Source: a virus
Length of the DNA: 50,494 bases
Virus record (IMG/VR): IMGVR_UViG_3300013132_000070
Span: 1 to 50,494 of that record
Direction: 5' to 3' (one strand)
A program made the translations under genes and the position numbers. Below, piece after piece: positions 8,250 through 17,166 of this stretch. Below the pieces are notes generated by a model. The model had not been told where the DNA came from and searched no databases. It saw nothing but the letters and a program-made list of their open reading frames with translations. Positions within the stretch are counted from its first letter, which is position 1; the number at the start of each line of letters is the position of its first letter.

Positions 8250-8951
8250 TTAGACCGGTGTCAGCATCGCATTGCGATACTGTGTGATCGCGTCCAACAA
8301 CTGCTGGCCGGTAGACTCCCCGTATTGATCCGCCAGCATGCCCATCAAATGCTCCTTCATGTTTTCAAAGTGAGTCCAATGGAAGCGCATGAACCCATCG
8401 ATCCAAAATGACGATGCATCCGCCGTCAATTTAATTTCCGGTATTATTAAAAGCGGAATATCTGAAATCCCTTCGACCGTCAGGGTATCGGCCGGTGCAC
8501 CCCCGGCCAGGATGCGGCGTTGTTCACGAAGGTAGGCGGCGTCCTCCGGTAATGCGGCGGTGATCAGGTCGGCGATCATGGCGTCGGTGACCCCCTGAAT
8601 GCGGATGGTGGATGAGGTGACGGTGGCCAGATGACTCACTTCGGTCAGGCAGACGTCCTTGTAAATCGCTAACCGGATTTCCTCGGTGGCTTCGTTCATC
8701 GTCCAGGCCTTCAGGAAGCGATCCTGTTCCACGTTTTTCTTAGACAGGTGAAAGATGGGGTTGTTGCCCGTGGAGATTTTATACTCCAACTCCCCGGTCT
8801 TCGGATTGCGGCTGGCGGCGTTGATACTCACCAGGATCTCCTGGGTATGCGGGTGCAAGATGTGTTCACCTTTGAATTCCCGAATGGCATCATCGGGGGT
8901 GATGACGAAGATACGATCAGTAGGCGTAACGGACACGGTGTAGCAAGGCAT
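8250..8951 (-). CDS. Unknown protein with conserved leader
   Basis: 233 residues from MPCYTVSVTP at 8951; an ATG at 9011 was rejected because the conserved leader with AAGAGGT sits directly before 8951. The protein appears soluble and mixed alpha/beta ('ILVSINAASRNPKTGELEYKI', a helical C-terminus 'LLDAITQYRNAML'). No family recognised. It has its own promoter-like motif near 9020 and its own terminator, so it is a single-gene unit. Confidence 0.6.
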   Translation of the reverse strand: MPCYTVSVTPTDRIFVITPDDAIREFKGEHILHPHTQEILVSINAASRNPKTGELEYKISTGNNPIFHLSKKNVEQDRFLKAWTMNEATEEIRLAIYKDVCLTEVSHLATVTSSTIRIQGVTDAMIADLITAALPEDAAYLREQRRILAGGAPADTLTVEGISDIPLLIIPEIKLTADASSFWIDGFMRFHWTHFENMKEHLMGMLADQYGESTGQQLLDAITQYRNAMLTPV

Positions 8952-8958
8952 GGAAAAG

Positions 8959-9026
8959 ACCTCTTGTAGTGATAATGGAGTCAAACAATCGCCTAGGTCG
9001 GCTAGGCTCATTAGTACTATATGTCC
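8959..9026 (-). promoter_or_regulatory. Promoter-like motif and shared leader upstream of 8951
   Basis: Reading the minus strand: GGACATATAGTACTA (9026-9012), then TTATCACTACAAGAGGTC ending at 8959, then ATG at 8951. The 18-nt leader is repeated before the RNAP beta C gene (16.7 kb) and nearly so before the gene at 37403. A CATATA-type motif sits upstream in all three. The promoter role is inferred from recurrence. Confidence 0.5.
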
Positions 9027-9052
9027 TTATAACACAGTGCATTCCATGCCGA

Positions 9053-9349
9053 TCACGGGTGCGCTGAACGATTCACGGGCAGTTCATTCAGCGTCGCCCG
9101 TAGACTCAGGTGCGACGTGTGCAGATCGATCAGTCCCGGCCGTTCCGCCGGGACATCGGTCAACACCGTGACCCGCTCGTCACAGATGGTCGCGATGTAA
9201 TAGGCCTCGTCAATACAGATCAATCCGTACCGACGATCCCCTACGGCCGCGTACGGGTAATACACTGCAGCCGGTAAGTACAACGCATCGCCGGGTTCAC
9301 CGATGGCGATGGTCCGTAGGTACGGCATCAGTCGGGAGGGAAAAGCCAT
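9053..9349 (-). CDS. Unknown small protein, last of the helicase operon
   Basis: 99 residues from MAFPSRLMPYLRT, overlapping the upstream stop as TGATG, so translation is coupled. It contains beta-type stretches 'RRYGLICIDEAYYIATICDERVTVLTDVPAERP' (in parts), suggesting a small beta-rich fold. No function recognised. Confidence 0.55.
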   Translation of the reverse strand: MAFPSRLMPYLRTIAIGEPGDALYLPAAVYYPYAAVGDRRYGLICIDEAYYIATICDERVTVLTDVPAERPGLIDLHTSHLSLRATLNELPVNRSAHP

Positions 9350-9720
9350 CAAGTACTCCGGTGTTGCAGGATGACGACCCAGCCGTCATCCCACGGGTGT
9401 AGGGCCGTCGCACACGGGTGGTTGCTGATGCACTGCCGGACCTCCTCAGAGGTCTGGGGTGGAAAGTAAACAGCGAGTTGGGTCGCTTCGATCCAGGCGA
9501 TCCCACACGGTTCTAAAAAGCCGGCGGCATACGCTTCTGCGATACGCCATAAGGTCATTAGGTAACTGTGACAGTTTTCATAATGCCACGGGTGCCGGTA
9601 CCCGTGCCAGCGGTCGAGCGGGATTTGATCGACCGCTGGCTGGTAGGCCAATTGGTGGTTAAACCGATGGGTCAGGTCGTGTTGGGTGGGGCGCATATAC
9701 GCGGTCATGCGACGTCTCAC
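9349..9720 (-). CDS. Unknown small His/Trp-rich protein
   Basis: About 123 residues if the GTG at 9720 is used; that GTG overlaps the upstream stop as GTGA. An ATG at 9708 is the alternative. His, Trp and Tyr are frequent ('RWHGYRHPWHYENCHSYL'). It is the third member of a coupled set behind the helicase. No family recognised. Confidence 0.55.
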   Translation of the reverse strand: MRRRMTAYMRPTQHDLTHRFNHQLAYQPAVDQIPLDRWHGYRHPWHYENCHSYLMTLWRIAEAYAAGFLEPCGIAWIEATQLAVYFPPQTSEEVRQCISNHPCATALHPWDDGWVVILQHRST

Positions 9721-9872
9721 GGTTTATTCAGAATGGACGGCAGTTGTGCTAACCACCAGTGCAAGGTCATGGTTGGCTGTCGTGTCCTTAACTTCCATTC
9801 TTTTAAATGGACCTGCAGCAGTTGAATGGGTGACAGCAATGCTGTATGTATGGCATGTATCAGTGTAGTCAT
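9717..9872 (-). CDS. Small 51-residue protein directly after the helicase
   Basis: An easily missed gene: ATG at 9872 overlaps the helicase TAA as TAATG, and its TGA overlaps the GTG of the next gene. The product begins MTTLIHAIHTALLSPIQLLQ and contains a basic/aromatic middle (WKLRTRQP, LHWWLAQL). Position and perfect coupling on both sides support expression. Function unknown; it may be a helicase cofactor. Confidence 0.5.
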   Translation of the reverse strand: MTTLIHAIHTALLSPIQLLQVHLKEWKLRTRQPTMTLHWWLAQLPSILNKP

Positions 9873-11443
9873 TAGACCGCCTCGGGATATATCAGCAATT
9901 TGGTGGATAACACTTTATCTTTCAACAAATGCATCCGCTGCTTCTGGTACTCCAATTGCCGTGGGACATTGCCCGCATGCCACGCATAGAACTTCACATC
10001 CCGATCAGGCAATTTCCGCAACCGTCCCATAACCTGTTCATTGCTTTGAATACTTTGCACGCTGATCGTCAAAATCACACACCGCAAGCCAGGAATATCG
10101 ATAGCTGTCCCTGATGACCCGAGCGTCGAGACGCGGATGTCGGATTCGATTACTTGTTCGTAGGGATCGTCTTCGACATAGCGGGCCACCGACAGATGCG
10201 GGTATTTAGCTTTTAAGAAGGCGCACAACTCCGTACACATCTGTATCGTGCTGGCATACACCGCTGCTCGATCACCAGGCAGATAATCCTTGATGTACCC
10301 AATCTCGATATTCCAATAAAGCAGTTGTTTGTAGGCATTGAACAACGGGACGTAGCGCATGATCGATTGTTCATACGCGTTATGACTGTAGCGTGTATCG
10401 CCCCATTCGCTGGTACGGATCCGCTCGGTAGTCTTTAGGCCGTACTCCACAGGAAAGTACTTGATATACCGATCGTAATCCATGCCCTGGTATCGGTGTT
10501 CAGGTGGGAAGGCATACTTGTACATCCGAATCATGAAGTGATCCAGATGCACCAGGGTCGCTGACATGGCTATCAAATGCGGCACATGCATGTGCAACAT
10601 TGCTTTGAAATTGGCATGAAACTCCTGATGGATCTCGTCGCAGAGCACCACCCCGATCCCGAGGGTGGCCATGAGCTGGTCCGGCGCACACCCGTACCCT
10701 AATTCTTTCCATGATCCTGGCCAGTCATCTTCATTCTTGAAGAAGTTCTGATGGGTGCGGGTACTCATCAGAATGACTTTACTGTGCAGTTCACCTTGCT
10801 GAGCTAATTCAATAATACCCTTTAACTGACTACTGCCACTGACTGACATTAACTCCTTCGTCTCGACTTGCAGGATGGATACCACATCTTTGCCCCATTT
10901 CTCCGTATAGGCCGGTTTAATTAACACCATGATACGGGTGTTGAGTTGAGCGGCAGCCGCCAGAGCACTCAGTGTCTTGCCTTTACCAGTCTGGATACCG
11001 ACAAACCGACTGTAGGTCGGGGCTGTTTTGATATACTCATCTGGATCGGTCACCCGTACCGACGGTCTAGCCAAGTATTCAACAATTGGCTCCTGGTAAT
11101 CTCGCAACTGCCACTGCGGTCGTAACGGGGCGTCAATCCGAACGGGCTGAAACAATGGCATCACACGGCGTTCGTACAAGGCCGTACCAATGTTATTGCG
11201 CTGTAACTGGTCTTCAATGACCGGCCATTGTCCGATGTGAAATCGGTACTGGCTCGTATCCTGTGCCCGAAAAGCAAACAGTCGGCCTTTCTTCATTTTC
11301 CATTTACCGTGCTCCTTAACAAAATTAGGCTGGGTGAACTGATCGCAGATGCGATCAAAAAACTGGCGCGCACGCGGTACGGCCTGAGTCACCAGGACAA
11401 AATGAGAATAAAACGTAGCCACAAACAACGGATCGTAGGCCAT
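9872..11443 (-). CDS. SF2 DNA/RNA helicase (DEIH-box)
   Basis: 523 residues from MAYDPLF; ATG at 11443 is preceded by AAGGAG, unlike the two ATGs upstream. Motifs in order: RDYQ at about 114 (Q-motif-like), Walker A GIQTGKGKT at 149-157, DEIH at 269-272, SAT at 294-296, and 'QVMGRLRKLPDRDVKFYAWH' (motif VI) near 470. The first about 110 residues form a phage-specific domain. The set matches the UvsW/RecG-like superfamily 2 group, which remodels branched DNA or unwinds R-loops during phage recombination and replication. Three small coupled genes follow. The exact substrate is unknown. Confidence 0.85.
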   Translation of the reverse strand: MAYDPLFVATFYSHFVLVTQAVPRARQFFDRICDQFTQPNFVKEHGKWKMKKGRLFAFRAQDTSQYRFHIGQWPVIEDQLQRNNIGTALYERRVMPLFQPVRIDAPLRPQWQLRDYQEPIVEYLARPSVRVTDPDEYIKTAPTYSRFVGIQTGKGKTLSALAAAAQLNTRIMVLIKPAYTEKWGKDVVSILQVETKELMSVSGSSQLKGIIELAQQGELHSKVILMSTRTHQNFFKNEDDWPGSWKELGYGCAPDQLMATLGIGVVLCDEIHQEFHANFKAMLHMHVPHLIAMSATLVHLDHFMIRMYKYAFPPEHRYQGMDYDRYIKYFPVEYGLKTTERIRTSEWGDTRYSHNAYEQSIMRYVPLFNAYKQLLYWNIEIGYIKDYLPGDRAAVYASTIQMCTELCAFLKAKYPHLSVARYVEDDPYEQVIESDIRVSTLGSSGTAIDIPGLRCVILTISVQSIQSNEQVMGRLRKLPDRDVKFYAWHAGNVPRQLEYQKQRMHLLKDKVLSTKLLIYPEAV

Positions 11444-11535
11444 GATAGGCTCCTTAGTAATCATAAATCTATACCATCGTAACAGTCCGGTAAAAAATAA
11501 TGCCACTCAGGAGCCATCACATCTCCTCAGTAACC

Positions 11536-11955
11536 TTAGTTGATCCAGTCCAATATGTCGTTTAATGCAGACGATTCTAAATCGGCCTGTTTCCAAATTT
11601 TTACATCCATCAAACTCGTTAGCAGTTTGGCTTGACTGATGACCCACGCCTCCCTTCCCACCGTGATACGGATCGTTTCTATTAGCGGTAAGACTTCGAT
11701 TTCCACCCAATCACAGTCAGCCGTACAAGTGTCTTTTAAACTGACTGATTTTTCCGACATTATAGCTTGTTCAATCTGCGCTAAGTCTTTCTTTTGCACG
11801 ATAAAAGCACAGTGAGAGTGAGAGTCATCTTCATCTAGCGTATAATGCATGGACAATTTATCGTCCTGTAACTTAAACATAATGCAACAGGGATGTAAAG
11901 TAACTGTTTCTTCGACGATGCAGTAAGAAGTCAGTTCGTAATAGTACGCATTCAT
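11536..11955 (-). CDS. Unknown small protein
   Basis: 139 residues from MNAYYYELTSYCIVEE, with GAGAG about 8 nt before ATG 11955; an upstream in-frame ATG at 11991 lies inside the preceding gene's 3' end. Beta-rich first half with several Cys (HPCC, CTADC) and a helical Trp-containing C-terminus. It shares size and position with the next gene at 11981, and both have 'F..QKKDLAQIE'/'FFIAYHDLAMIRR'-type stretches, so they may be distant paralogues. Confidence 0.5.
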   Translation of the reverse strand: MNAYYYELTSYCIVEETVTLHPCCIMFKLQDDKLSMHYTLDEDDSHSHCAFIVQKKDLAQIEQAIMSEKSVSLKDTCTADCDWVEIEVLPLIETIRITVGREAWVISQAKLLTSLMDVKIWKQADLESSALNDILDWIN

Positions 11956-11980
11956 AGTAGTCTCTCTGAATAAAAAAGGG

Positions 11981-12328
11981 TTAAAAGGCATTAGCTTTCA
12001 GTTGAAGGATACGGGTGTGCCACAGAAAGGCTTTGGCCGGCACCAGCAGTCCCATGTCCAATGCCCGGATTCGCAGTACGTTTAATGCCGGCAGCAAATC
12101 GAAAAACACGGTATGCTGAGACAAAGTCTCGGTCACGTGGCAAGTTTCATTATGCTTCACGACACGACGGATCATCGCCAAGTCGTGGTACGCGATAAAG
12201 AAACTGCCTTTCTGACCACTCGGGTGTAAGTAAAATTCGTGGGGGGATGCCGGGCCGATTTCAAGCCCGATCGGGAGAGGTTTAAAGTCATCGTGGAGGT
12301 CGTAACGACAGGCGCGCAGGATGTGCAT
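11981..12328 (-). CDS. Unknown small protein
   Basis: 115 residues from MHILRACRYDLHDD at 12328, just after the terminator of the RNAP beta' gene. Contains 'SGQKGSFFIAYHDLAMIRRVV' and ends 'LWHTRILQLKANAF'. The pattern resembles the neighbour at 11536-11955 (a 'phe..block then His/Lys-Asp-Leu-Ala'), hinting at duplication. No family recognised. Confidence 0.5.
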   Translation of the reverse strand: MHILRACRYDLHDDFKPLPIGLEIGPASPHEFYLHPSGQKGSFFIAYHDLAMIRRVVKHNETCHVTETLSQHTVFFDLLPALNVLRIRALDMGLLVPAKAFLWHTRILQLKANAF

Positions 12329-12349
12329 AAGGGTTCTCGTCAAGAGGTA

Positions 12350-12382
12350 AAATAATGCAAGAGGGCCTCCGTAGAAGCCCTC
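12350..12382 (-). terminator. Terminator after the RNAP beta' C gene
   Basis: Minus strand: GAGGGC TTCTACGGAG GCCCTC followed by TTGCATTATTTT, 9 nt past the stop at 12391. It separates the RNAP genes from the small genes downstream. Confidence 0.7.
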
Positions 12383-12390
12383 TCTCGCGG

Positions 12391-14427
12391 TTACATGGGT
12401 GGGATAATCTCCTCGGGTAAGGTGAAGGCATCGAACACACAATCCGGTCTATCGAGCTGGTAAAAGCTACGCGGATCCATAATAAGTTTTGGTTGCTCTT
12501 CAAAGGCATACGCGGCCGACAACGAGCGGTTGCGAATCGTCAGTTCCGCGACACCGAGTGCTGCATGGGTCGAATTACGGGCAAGACCGAATTGGTCATT
12601 GACCCCATCAGAAATCATTGAAGCATAGACGATGACTTCCAATAAGGCAATGTTGACATTGAGTTTCGCATTCACCAGATCAAACAACTCTACCAGCGTT
12701 CTCACCGGTGATTCCGGCTTGAGGCGTTCGGTGATGTTCTTGATCCGCGATTCGATTACATGGGCGATCTGCAACGAGTGTTGTGAATAGGAGTACTCCA
12801 TTGCCGGTAGGATGAACAGCGGTAACGCTGGATTCCAATACTCCAGATCAAACACCAGATTAAATTTGCTGTCCATGCTCCAGCGCTGCAGTTTACAGTA
12901 CTTCAAAAACTCATGGCTGAGGATCGCCATGCGCCCGTGCTGACTGATCTGCATCTGCGCGCGATACCGACTGCTGCGCTCGTCCAACTCAATGAGGATC
13001 GTATCGATTGCCGAAATACGGCTCGGGTCCAGATCCTCAATTTTTGGGGCATGACAGATGTCCGTGAGATTACTGACCTCCGTTTGAGCGATCAGCAATT
13101 TGGGTTTACCGGCCATGAGTTCTTTACGCAGGTAATAGGCATTATCTTTACCTTTAGTGGTAAAGTAGGACGACGTTACTTCGTTCAATGTCAACGGTTC
13201 GGCTTTAGAACTCGCATCCAAGTGCTTATTCGACAACACCGATTGCGACGTCTGCCGCGTCATCGTCCCGGCACAGATGTGACCGACATTGGTCTCATGG
13301 TTGAGATTATCGGCCATCTGCCCAAAACACACTCGACACACAGCGTGCGGGTCAGCATCTTGACACGTCAAGACACTTCGTAGCTGAATGGTCTGTCCTA
13401 CCCACTGCTGATCTTTTGCCGACAGAATTTTCAACGTCTGTGAGTCTGGATCCAGGTAGTACTTACCTTCTAGAAAGACCAAGTCCCCTGGATAGGTACC
13501 ATTGCCGTGCTTCTGAGGAGGTTTCACAATCCAGGTGATATACTGCGTCGACCCACAGTCGCCATGCTGGACGTACGTAATCCCCTCCGGTCCAATGATC
13601 GGCACGTCTTCATAATGGATACGCTCCACCACCATCGCCAACAACTGTAAACGCCGTGCAAAATATTCCGCATCCTGCAACGGCGATTCGGCGAAGTACA
13701 GACTCTTGGCAGCCGAACGAGACTCGGCGGCAAAGTCATACAACGACCGCATTCCCTGCGTATATGACCGCAAGACAGGGTAGGTGAAGATATGACCGTC
13801 TACTTCCGTTGGAAAACCCCGTGGGCCCACGCATTGCAGTACTTGGTTTTGATTGACCATCTGTGAACGCGTCGCACGGGCTAAAGCATTGTCCGTCAGA
13901 TCGTCCAACTCGTTCAAACCCTTGACCAATGCTCCATATGCCGCGTCGATTGAGTCAGCCGTGTTGTTTAAGCCGTCGAGAGCCGGTTTGATAGCCGGGT
14001 GATCGACGACTTGCAAACAGTCCAAGATATCCACGGAGACGACATATGCTTCTGCCCGATGACTGAGGTCGACGTAGAGTTCATTGACAATCTCGTACAC
14101 CATCTTGACCAATGGATCCCGTTTCAAGGGAGTATTCAGCTGATACACTTCGACTACATCCCAGAAAATAGCACTGAGCAATTTGATATGCGTCTTGGCT
14201 GAGATCACTTCTTTACCGAGGACCACATCGACATGATGACGGGGTAAGATTGGCGTCTGAGGGTACTCCCGGTGCATTCGCCAAAAGTATGATGAGTAGC
14301 CGGTACTGCGGTACGTAGTTAGCAATACCGAATCATCGTCAAACTTGAGGTTGAATTCACCGATCAGCAGATCCCACAGTTCTACCGTACTGTATTGCAG
14401 GAGATAGCGGGCACTTATTGTTTTCAT
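12391..14427 (-). CDS. RNA polymerase beta' subunit, C-terminal part (non-virion RNAP type)
   Basis: 678 residues. Matches beta' from the bridge helix onward: 'QCVGPRGFPTEVDGHIF' at about 198-214 (E. coli 'AGMRGLMAKPDGSII'), a trigger-loop region 'FAAESRSAAKSLYFAESPLQDAEYFARRL' (in parts, 232-260), 'GDCGS' at 289-293, and 'LTCQDADPHAVCRVC' about 352-366, giving the four zinc cysteines. About 190 N-terminal residues cover the region between the active site and the bridge helix. It lies 4 nt downstream of beta C, the order of phiKZ gp71-73/gp74, so it is probably part of the non-virion polymerase that transcribes late genes. The catalytic Asp triad is in the beta' N gene at 27.1-29.5 kb. Confidence 0.85.
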   Translation of the reverse strand: MKTISARYLLQYSTVELWDLLIGEFNLKFDDDSVLLTTYRSTGYSSYFWRMHREYPQTPILPRHHVDVVLGKEVISAKTHIKLLSAIFWDVVEVYQLNTPLKRDPLVKMVYEIVNELYVDLSHRAEAYVVSVDILDCLQVVDHPAIKPALDGLNNTADSIDAAYGALVKGLNELDDLTDNALARATRSQMVNQNQVLQCVGPRGFPTEVDGHIFTYPVLRSYTQGMRSLYDFAAESRSAAKSLYFAESPLQDAEYFARRLQLLAMVVERIHYEDVPIIGPEGITYVQHGDCGSTQYITWIVKPPQKHGNGTYPGDLVFLEGKYYLDPDSQTLKILSAKDQQWVGQTIQLRSVLTCQDADPHAVCRVCFGQMADNLNHETNVGHICAGTMTRQTSQSVLSNKHLDASSKAEPLTLNEVTSSYFTTKGKDNAYYLRKELMAGKPKLLIAQTEVSNLTDICHAPKIEDLDPSRISAIDTILIELDERSSRYRAQMQISQHGRMAILSHEFLKYCKLQRWSMDSKFNLVFDLEYWNPALPLFILPAMEYSYSQHSLQIAHVIESRIKNITERLKPESPVRTLVELFDLVNAKLNVNIALLEVIVYASMISDGVNDQFGLARNSTHAALGVAELTIRNRSLSAAYAFEEQPKLIMDPRSFYQLDRPDCVFDAFTLPEEIIPPM

Positions 14428-14431
14428 GACA

Positions 14432-16708
14432 TCATCCTTTTGGCTTAAAGGTGGTAAAGTACGGAGAGGTGACTGGCAATGTCGGCGGTGTGTACTTCAT
14501 ACGCCACCCTCCACACATGGCGACATGGCGCACCAATCCCAACGGTTTGGACCCGCCCAATGGCACCTGATGGCGATCGATCGCCATTGGGATATTGGTC
14601 GGCTGGGCCGCCGTCAAGATGGTCCAGACCACATACCGGTGCGTAGTCGGGCTGGTACTGCGGTCTAACATCTCTGCAATTGCAGCCCGCCCACAATACC
14701 CAGCAAAGATACGGCCTTCCGATTCTCCAATAGTACGAACTGGACTATTGCGATGCGGAAAGGTGTACTTCTGCGCCCGAGTGATAGGACTTAGTATTCC
14801 GAAATGTTGCAACGTACCAGAAGCTACTGAGGACAGCACGTCCGTGATCTTGTCCAATAGCATCATGTACACCGGCGCGATTCGAACCGGGTATTCCGTC
14901 GTGACCCGGTGACCACTATAACCAACATATGTCACTGGCCCGTATGTCGGTTTATACTCTTGTTGCAACCGACGGGCCACATCAGAGATCTCATACTCGT
15001 GATTCGTCGGGTAAAAGATCGAACCGCCATTCTCGACCAACCGGGCCAGGTGTTCAATTTTGTCGTCCAACCCCAACCCAGCGTAGTGTTGGTACTGTAA
15101 CGGTGAGATGATCTGGTAAAATCCCATTCTGTACCGGTAGGCATTATCGAATTGGTCGGGCGCTTGCTGGGCCAATGCCCGTACAGCTGGTAATGCCGTA
15201 GCATACGGTTGTTTTGGTATGCCTAAGATGGACCGAACAGTCTTCGTGACGTCTCGTTCGCAGGCTCCAAAGAACATTTCATACAACCGCCCCAAGTTCA
15301 TACGACTAAACGTTGTCTCGGCACCAACGACAATATCGGCCCGGTTACCAGCCTCATCGACCGGCATATTTTCCGGTTTCTCAATATAACAGATCACCCC
15401 TTTACCACCTTGACTGCACGTCAGTTTATACCCGATCGTCGGCTGTACTGTATACTCGATAGTAAGCTCGACCCGATAATCATCCAGTGGCACTTTACGA
15501 TACACCAAGTTTAGCTTACTGTCCTTCTTGAGTTCTTTACCGTTTTTGCTATCCTTACGACTGTGGTTACGGCCCAACACGGCCATGGCTTCTACCAACA
15601 ACCTGTGCAATTCTGGCTTTAGAATCACTTCCGCTTCCCCGTACTTCCTACGGCGTTCTTCTCGAATAGATTCATAAGCCTCTAACAACTCACGATAGAA
15701 CCGTTTCAAGGCGCGGGTGTATTTGTTCATGGCTGACATGACCCCTTCTGGCGTCTTGCTTGGTTCATTGTCGTCGTGGTAAATTTTGATATCTACGATC
15801 TTGCCAGATTTTATTTCTACCGGGTGTCCATCTTTTTCTCCCTGTATAATCGACCCCGGCCCACGAACATAGATCGCGTCGTCAAAAATGAAGTCAGGAG
15901 TCATGCAGTCGGTGATCGATGTCAAAACCGGACCCAAGTCCGATTCATAATTACGCAACATGACCAAAATACCGTCATCTCGGACCATCTGGCCGATCTC
16001 TGGGAACGGTTGATAATGGCCGGCATGGCCATATAAGTTCAATGGAAAGGCATGATTGCCAAATTCTACGACCCGTTTATCGTAGACTTTAAACCGGAGT
16101 CGCGGTAAGACATCTTCACTGATAAGGATACCATCTTCAGCCACAGCCGGATGCGACATGCCGGCGACATTCAATTCGATGCCAAATTTATAGCCACCGT
16201 TCTCACCGATCGAAGGGCTATTAGCAAAGATTGTATCCTTCTCGATATAGTCCGTGCCGGCCGACTTATACAGACCAGGCACCAGGCGTTTAAACTCAGG
16301 AGTCAACTTGTACTCAAACCCAAAGTACTGATGGTACGAGGCATGCCGTGGAATGACCATGCACCCAATCTGCGGTAACCGGTTGACATTCGGATCATTG
16401 GTCACCTCTTCGTAAATCACCACCATCTCAGGATTTTCCGGAATCGCATCCACGTCGATGCGAGTCGGGTAACGGTCGATCATGCGGAGTACCCGCATAT
16501 CGCAAGGGGCTTTCTTGTTAAAGACATAGTCACCCATCCGGCATTCTACGCCAGTCTGGATGCGTTTTTCAGTGGAACCTTCAATGACCAAATCCGACGA
16601 CTTGTGGGAGCCGTACATGTAAGCCCTTGAAGCGGAGTTAGTACCGGTGGCGAAGTTAGTCGCTTGTATCCCCAGCAGCTCGGGATAGAGTTCATTTGGT
16701 TTTGTCAT
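14432..16708 (-). CDS. RNA polymerase beta subunit, C-terminal part
   Basis: 758 residues from MTKPNELYPE at 16708, chosen because AAGAGGTCC stands 7 nt before it. Shows the beta C-terminal signature: 'KLTCSQGGKGV' at about 428-438 (E. coli 'MAGRHGNKGV'), 'NMPVDEAGNRADIV' at 447-460, 'FSRMNLGRLYEMFFG' at 467-481, and 'APVYMMLLDKITD' further on (E. coli 'GYMYMLKLNHLVDDK'). This part binds the nascent chain and DNA-RNA hybrid beside beta'. The beta N-terminal partner is not in the window. Adjacent to the larger beta' C subunit and in the same order as the phiKZ nvRNAP genes. No intron was seen here, although the phiKZ equivalent has one. Confidence 0.88.
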   Translation of the reverse strand: MTKPNELYPELLGIQATNFATGTNSASRAYMYGSHKSSDLVIEGSTEKRIQTGVECRMGDYVFNKKAPCDMRVLRMIDRYPTRIDVDAIPENPEMVVIYEEVTNDPNVNRLPQIGCMVIPRHASYHQYFGFEYKLTPEFKRLVPGLYKSAGTDYIEKDTIFANSPSIGENGGYKFGIELNVAGMSHPAVAEDGILISEDVLPRLRFKVYDKRVVEFGNHAFPLNLYGHAGHYQPFPEIGQMVRDDGILVMLRNYESDLGPVLTSITDCMTPDFIFDDAIYVRGPGSIIQGEKDGHPVEIKSGKIVDIKIYHDDNEPSKTPEGVMSAMNKYTRALKRFYRELLEAYESIREERRRKYGEAEVILKPELHRLLVEAMAVLGRNHSRKDSKNGKELKKDSKLNLVYRKVPLDDYRVELTIEYTVQPTIGYKLTCSQGGKGVICYIEKPENMPVDEAGNRADIVVGAETTFSRMNLGRLYEMFFGACERDVTKTVRSILGIPKQPYATALPAVRALAQQAPDQFDNAYRYRMGFYQIISPLQYQHYAGLGLDDKIEHLARLVENGGSIFYPTNHEYEISDVARRLQQEYKPTYGPVTYVGYSGHRVTTEYPVRIAPVYMMLLDKITDVLSSVASGTLQHFGILSPITRAQKYTFPHRNSPVRTIGESEGRIFAGYCGRAAIAEMLDRSTSPTTHRYVVWTILTAAQPTNIPMAIDRHQVPLGGSKPLGLVRHVAMCGGWRMKYTPPTLPVTSPYFTTFKPKG

Positions 16709-16712
16709 AATA

Positions 16713-16770
16713 GGACCTCTTGTAGTGATAACATGGAATGAGCACAGTAGGCTCTTTTTTAGTATATAAG
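16713..16770 (-). promoter_or_regulatory. Promoter-like motif and shared leader of RNAP beta C; divergent region
   Basis: Minus strand reads CTTATATACT (16770-16761), then TTATCACTACAAGAGGTC ending at 16713, then ATG at 16708. The leader is identical over 18 nt to that at 8959-8976. The TATATA core is nearly palindromic and also lies 25 nt before the plus-strand gene at 16789, so it may serve both directions. Confidence 0.5.
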
Positions 16771-16788
16771 ACACTAGGGTTTTTCAGT

Positions 16789-17127
16789 ATGAAACTTCAC
16801 ACCCTGGCATCACCGGCTGGTGATGCCACGTACTACAGTAATGGCTACCGTCAATTGGTCGAGAGCCATTACACGTACTTTTTGCAAAACGATCAGATCA
16901 GCCTCCGGTCGATCGATGACCAAACGGCGGATAAGTATCACGGGGACTTCTACGGATTATTAGACGCCCTCGATTACCCGAAATACTACCACTGGCCGAT
17001 CTTGTTTTTTAATAGGTACCGACACTCAGGCGATTATCGTCGGGATACGACAGTAGTGTTGATTCCGGACGTAAATTACCTGGATATCCTCATGCAGTTG
17101 TACAAAACACGCAAAAGTTTAATCTAG
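16789..17127 (+). CDS. Possible baseplate wedge protein (T4 gp53-like)
   Basis: 112 residues from MKLHTLASPAGD. The stretch 'IDDQTADKYHGDFYGLLDAL', then 'YYHWPILFFN' and a C-terminal 'IPDVNYLDILMQLYK' is like the LysM-type domain of gp53-like wedge proteins ('IADKYYGDP.YYWLI...N'). It is the only plus-strand gene between 8.1 and 32.4 kb, inserted between divergent RNAP beta C and convergent PGY-tailed genes. An upstream ATG at 16738 lacks support. The family call is a motif impression. Confidence 0.5.
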   Translation: MKLHTLASPAGDATYYSNGYRQLVESHYTYFLQNDQISLRSIDDQTADKYHGDFYGLLDALDYPKYYHWPILFFNRYRHSGDYRRDTTVVLIPDVNYLDILMQLYKTRKSLI

Positions 17128-17132
17128 CCATA

Positions 17133-17156
17133 GGGGCCTTGGAATTCCCAGGCCCC
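17133..17156. terminator. Bidirectional terminator hairpin
   Basis: GGGGCCTTGGAATTCCCAGGCCCC is a near-perfect palindrome between convergent stops at 17127 (plus) and 17167 (minus). On the minus strand it is followed by TATGGCTAG, on the plus by ATTTATGCG, again close to the UAUGCCG that follows other stems. Confidence 0.75.
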
Positions 17157-17166
17157 ATTTATGCGC

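Noticed and set aside
12820-13383. Plus-strand 156-codon frame inside the beta' C gene
   Set aside because: Antisense shadow of a gene with conserved polymerase motifs.
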